Origin: Rs1 sp036960485
GTDB taxonomy: Bacteria > Pseudomonadota > Gammaproteobacteria > Pseudomonadales > Balneatricaceae
Direction: 5' to 3'
DNA: 64,000 nt
Assembly (NCBI GenBank): GCA_036960485.1
Contig: JBALXS010000008.1
Coordinates: 1 to 64,000 of the forward strand
Part shown: in pieces, positions 62,022 to 64,000 of the stretch
Layout of the letters: every line of letters begins with the position of its first letter
How positions within the stretch are numbered: position 1 is the first letter of the stretch
Made by a program: the position numbers and the translations under genes
Notes under the pieces: model-generated
What the model was told of the DNA's origin: nothing
Databases searched by the model: none
Seen by the model: the letters and a program-made list of their open reading frames with translations, nothing else

Positions 62022-62582
62022 TTACTTCTTCCAGTTAGCCCAAGGATCGCCATCTGCTGCGCTACTTGAATCTGAATTGTCATCACGTGAATAACCGCCA
62101 CTGCTTTTATGATTGTCTTGCTTATCCCAAGGGCTACTTTCTCTTGGTTTTCTGCTCTTATCTTGCCCTCTACCTTTATTAAAGCTACCTCTACCATTTG
62201 ATCCACGGCTTCTTTCTGCCGTTTTTTTAGCACGCTTTTCTTGTAAGCGTACCGCATCTTCCAGTGATAGGTCAGCAGGCTCTCTCGGTACTTGGCCATC
62301 CGGCACAATACGATCTCTTGGCGGTATCGCAAATTGCTCAGAAGAAGCTCTCGGTAACCTTTTATATTCGTACATATAAAAGCCTTCTACTTTTTCACGA
62401 GCCCAGTCCGTTTTTTTCAAAAACTTATAGCTAGAATCAACACTTGGGTTGGTTTTAAAGCAGTTGATATTTAAGTAGGCAAACAGGATATCAAACCCAT
62501 ATTGAGTCACTAGCTCATTGAGTACTTTTTTTAAACTCACACCATTTAGTGGATTGTTTTTGTATTTAATTTCTTCGCTCAT
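62022..62582 (-). CDS. VF530 (DUF2132) family DNA-binding protein with a long basic disordered tail
   Basis: A protein of 186 residues. The first 75 match the small VF530 domain: NNPLNGVSLKKVLNELVTQYGFD, INCFKTNPSVDSSYKFLKKT and WAREKVEGFYMY. The usual family members end there. Here a further 110 residues are polar, rich in Arg, Gly, Ser and Lys (RSRGSNGRGSFNKGRGQDKS), ending WANWKK, like an RNA-binding disordered tail. The domain is predicted to bind DNA; the tail suggests wider nucleic-acid binding. The start is ATG 62582; a TTG four codons earlier is possible. Confidence 0.8.
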   Translation of the reverse strand: MSEEIKYKNNPLNGVSLKKVLNELVTQYGFDILFAYLNINCFKTNPSVDSSYKFLKKTDWAREKVEGFYMYEYKRLPRASSEQFAIPPRDRIVPDGQVPREPADLSLEDAVRLQEKRAKKTAERSRGSNGRGSFNKGRGQDKSRKPRESSPWDKQDNHKSSGGYSRDDNSDSSSAADGDPWANWKK

Positions 62583-62821
62583 TACAGTACTCAATTTAGT
62601 TATTTATGATGCATTATCCTAGACTCGCCAGATAAGTGCGAAAAGCTGTGCCAGTTTTTGTCATTTAACTGCTGAACTAGTTATTATACCTGCCATCTGG
62701 CAGCGCAGATAGTAACACATCCAGCCTAAGCCCTTACTTGGGGTTAAAAGTGGAGATCGACGCTCATTAAACAGCTTTTTTGAGGGTGTTTTGAGACTTA
62801 AACAGCAATTTAATCTTGAAG

Positions 62822-64000
62822 CTAAGCCGCGATCACTGACTGTTGGTAGCGTTGTAGTTTCGCATACTCACCGTTTAGGCTTAATAACTGCTGATGCGTG
62901 CCCTGCTCCATGATTTGCCCTTGATCTACCACTACGATTTTATCGGCATCTTCAATGCTTGCTAAGCGATGCGCAATCACTAACGTGGTTCTGTGTTTCA
63001 TCAACATCGCTAATGCTTTGTGCACCGCGGCTTCACTTATAGCATCCAAATGAGAAGTTGCTTCATCTAAAATCAATATCGGTGCATCTCGCAAGAAAGC
63101 TCTAGCAATGGATAAGCGCTGGCGCTGTCCACCTGACAGTGAAAAACCGCGCTCGCCTACAATGGTATCTAGGCCATCTTTTTGTCCTGCGACAAAATCG
63201 CCCAGCTGCGCCAAGCTTACTGCCCTTAACAATTCTTGCTGCGTAGCTTGGGGTTTAGCCATTAATAAATTTTCCTTAAGCGTATCGTTAAACAAATAGG
63301 TATCTTGCGCAACGATTGCCACGAACTGCCTGAAATGATCCAGTGGCATGTCTTTAATGTCAATTCCATCAATGCTGATAGAACCGGTTTGTGGATCCCA
63401 AAAACGCATCAACAAATGCGCTAAGGTACTTTTACCCGCCCCCGATGCTCCTACTAATGCAACTTTTGAGCCGGCTTCAAGTACTAAATCTAGTTTGTGG
63501 ATCACTTTTGGTAAATCATCCACATAGCTAAAAGAGATGCCTTTGAATTCTACTTTTAGCGCTTCATCATCACTGTCAGCGCTTTTAAGGACAGGCTTTT
63601 GGGTGCCGTTATCTTTAACACTTGGTTCGCTCTCTTCTACTTGCATTAACCTGCTAGTTGCCGCTAGCGTATCTGAAAGTTGGCGCCCTACATCTGCCAC
63701 TTCTATTACCGGTAAAAATGCCATCACTGCCACCAGCGCAATGAGTGGTAAATATACGCTATCAAACGCTCCTGCACTGGCTAAAGGCGCGCCAATAACT
63801 AATAGCAATAACGCTGAACTCAAAGTAATGAACTCCACCAACACGCTTTGCCCAGCACTGACTTTAAAAAATTTCATACGTTGTTTTTTATGCTTTTCTA
63901 GCAGCACTTCAAATTGCTCGCGGCGCTTATCAGTGGCTTGATAATTGAGTAATTCAGACAAACCTTGCAAGCTTTCAACGGTATGCGCCGATAAACTACC
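62822..64000 (-). CDS. ABC exporter with fused membrane and ATPase domains, CydC-like (partial)
   Basis: The frame is open to the right edge of the window, so the N-terminus is missing. At least 393 C-terminal residues are present: the end of the membrane domain (VESLQGLSELLNYQATDKRR, hydrophobic helices) and a complete ATPase with Walker A GASGAGKST, Q-loop VAQDTYLFNDTLKENL, signature LSGGQRQR, Walker B LILDEATSHLD and the switch His in IAHRLAS. All motifs are intact. The ESLQGLSEL segment and general layout resemble CydC of the CydDC thiol exporter, but other heteromeric exporters look alike. Confidence 0.8.
   Translation of the reverse strand, partial: GSLSAHTVESLQGLSELLNYQATDKRREQFEVLLEKHKKQRMKFFKVSAGQSVLVEFITLSSALLLLVIGAPLASAGAFDSVYLPLIALVAVMAFLPVIEVADVGRQLSDTLAATSRLMQVEESEPSVKDNGTQKPVLKSADSDDEALKVEFKGISFSYVDDLPKVIHKLDLVLEAGSKVALVGASGAGKSTLAHLLMRFWDPQTGSISIDGIDIKDMPLDHFRQFVAIVAQDTYLFNDTLKENLLMAKPQATQQELLRAVSLAQLGDFVAGQKDGLDTIVGERGFSLSGGQRQRLSIARAFLRDAPILILDEATSHLDAISEAAVHKALAMLMKHRTTLVIAHRLASIEDADKIVVVDQGQIMEQGTHQQLLSLNGEYAKLQRYQQSVIAA

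Overview
The window is AT-rich chromosomal DNA from a heterotrophic, probably marine, gammaproteobacterium. That placement rests on the mix of genes: a RutR-type TetR regulator, a class I PHA synthase with PhaR and a PhaF-like phasin, DUF3010 and VF530 proteins, a CbtB protein, and several c-di-GMP enzymes. Genus cannot be fixed from the sequence. No tRNA, rRNA, CRISPR array or intact insertion sequence was seen.

Layout. 1-2241: the end of a trans-3-hydroxy-L-proline pathway (Ldh_2-family reductase, partial, plus the dehydratase) and a RutR-like regulator. 3476-11715: a co-directional block of eight genes that encodes coenzyme F420 synthesis (cofG, cofH, cofD, cofC, cofE), an NADPH:F420 oxidoreductase, a luciferase-like (LLM) F420-type oxidoreductase and an M20 carbamoyl-amino-acid hydrolase. 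11867-17667: a nitrilase-family hydrolase, an Lrp/AsnC regulator, a MenA-like prenyltransferase and a large c-di-GMP sensor. 18473-27937: the rest of reductive pyrimidine catabolism: CoA-acylating (methyl)malonate-semialdehyde dehydrogenase, omega-amino-acid transaminase, LysR regulator, beta-ureidopropionase, NCS1 nucleobase transporter and dihydropyrimidinase. 27960-34057: GGDEF/EAL protein, class II aldolase and an SLC13 permease. 34265-41815: a polyamine-type ABC importer, creatinase and a LysR regulator (creatine use). 41832-48546: assorted transporters, an SDR that has lost its catalytic residues, a diguanylate cyclase, a PhyH dioxygenase and CbtB. 49194-55375: a PHA (polyester storage) locus. 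55877-64000: a hypothetical membrane protein, an EamA transporter, an Ogt-like methyltransferase, DUF3010, an ABC-exporter-like protein with a ruined ATPase domain, VF530, and a CydC-like ABC exporter that runs off the window.

Main proposal. Every step of reductive uracil/thymine breakdown is encoded here except the usual dihydropyrimidine dehydrogenase (PydA/PydX or PreT/PreA). In its place there is an F420-type LLM oxidoreductase, co-transcribed with the whole F420 biosynthesis set and with an enzyme that recharges F420 from NADPH. A RutR-like regulator is encoded just upstream. A near-perfect RutR-type palindrome sits at the promoter of the F420 block (3509-3524), and a related palindrome sits in the same place at a promoter ahead of the ureidopropionase/transporter/dihydropyrimidinase genes (22910-22925). 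The inference is a dedicated F420H2-dependent pyrimidine-reduction pathway with its cofactor supply under pyrimidine control. Substrate and cofactor remain unproven.
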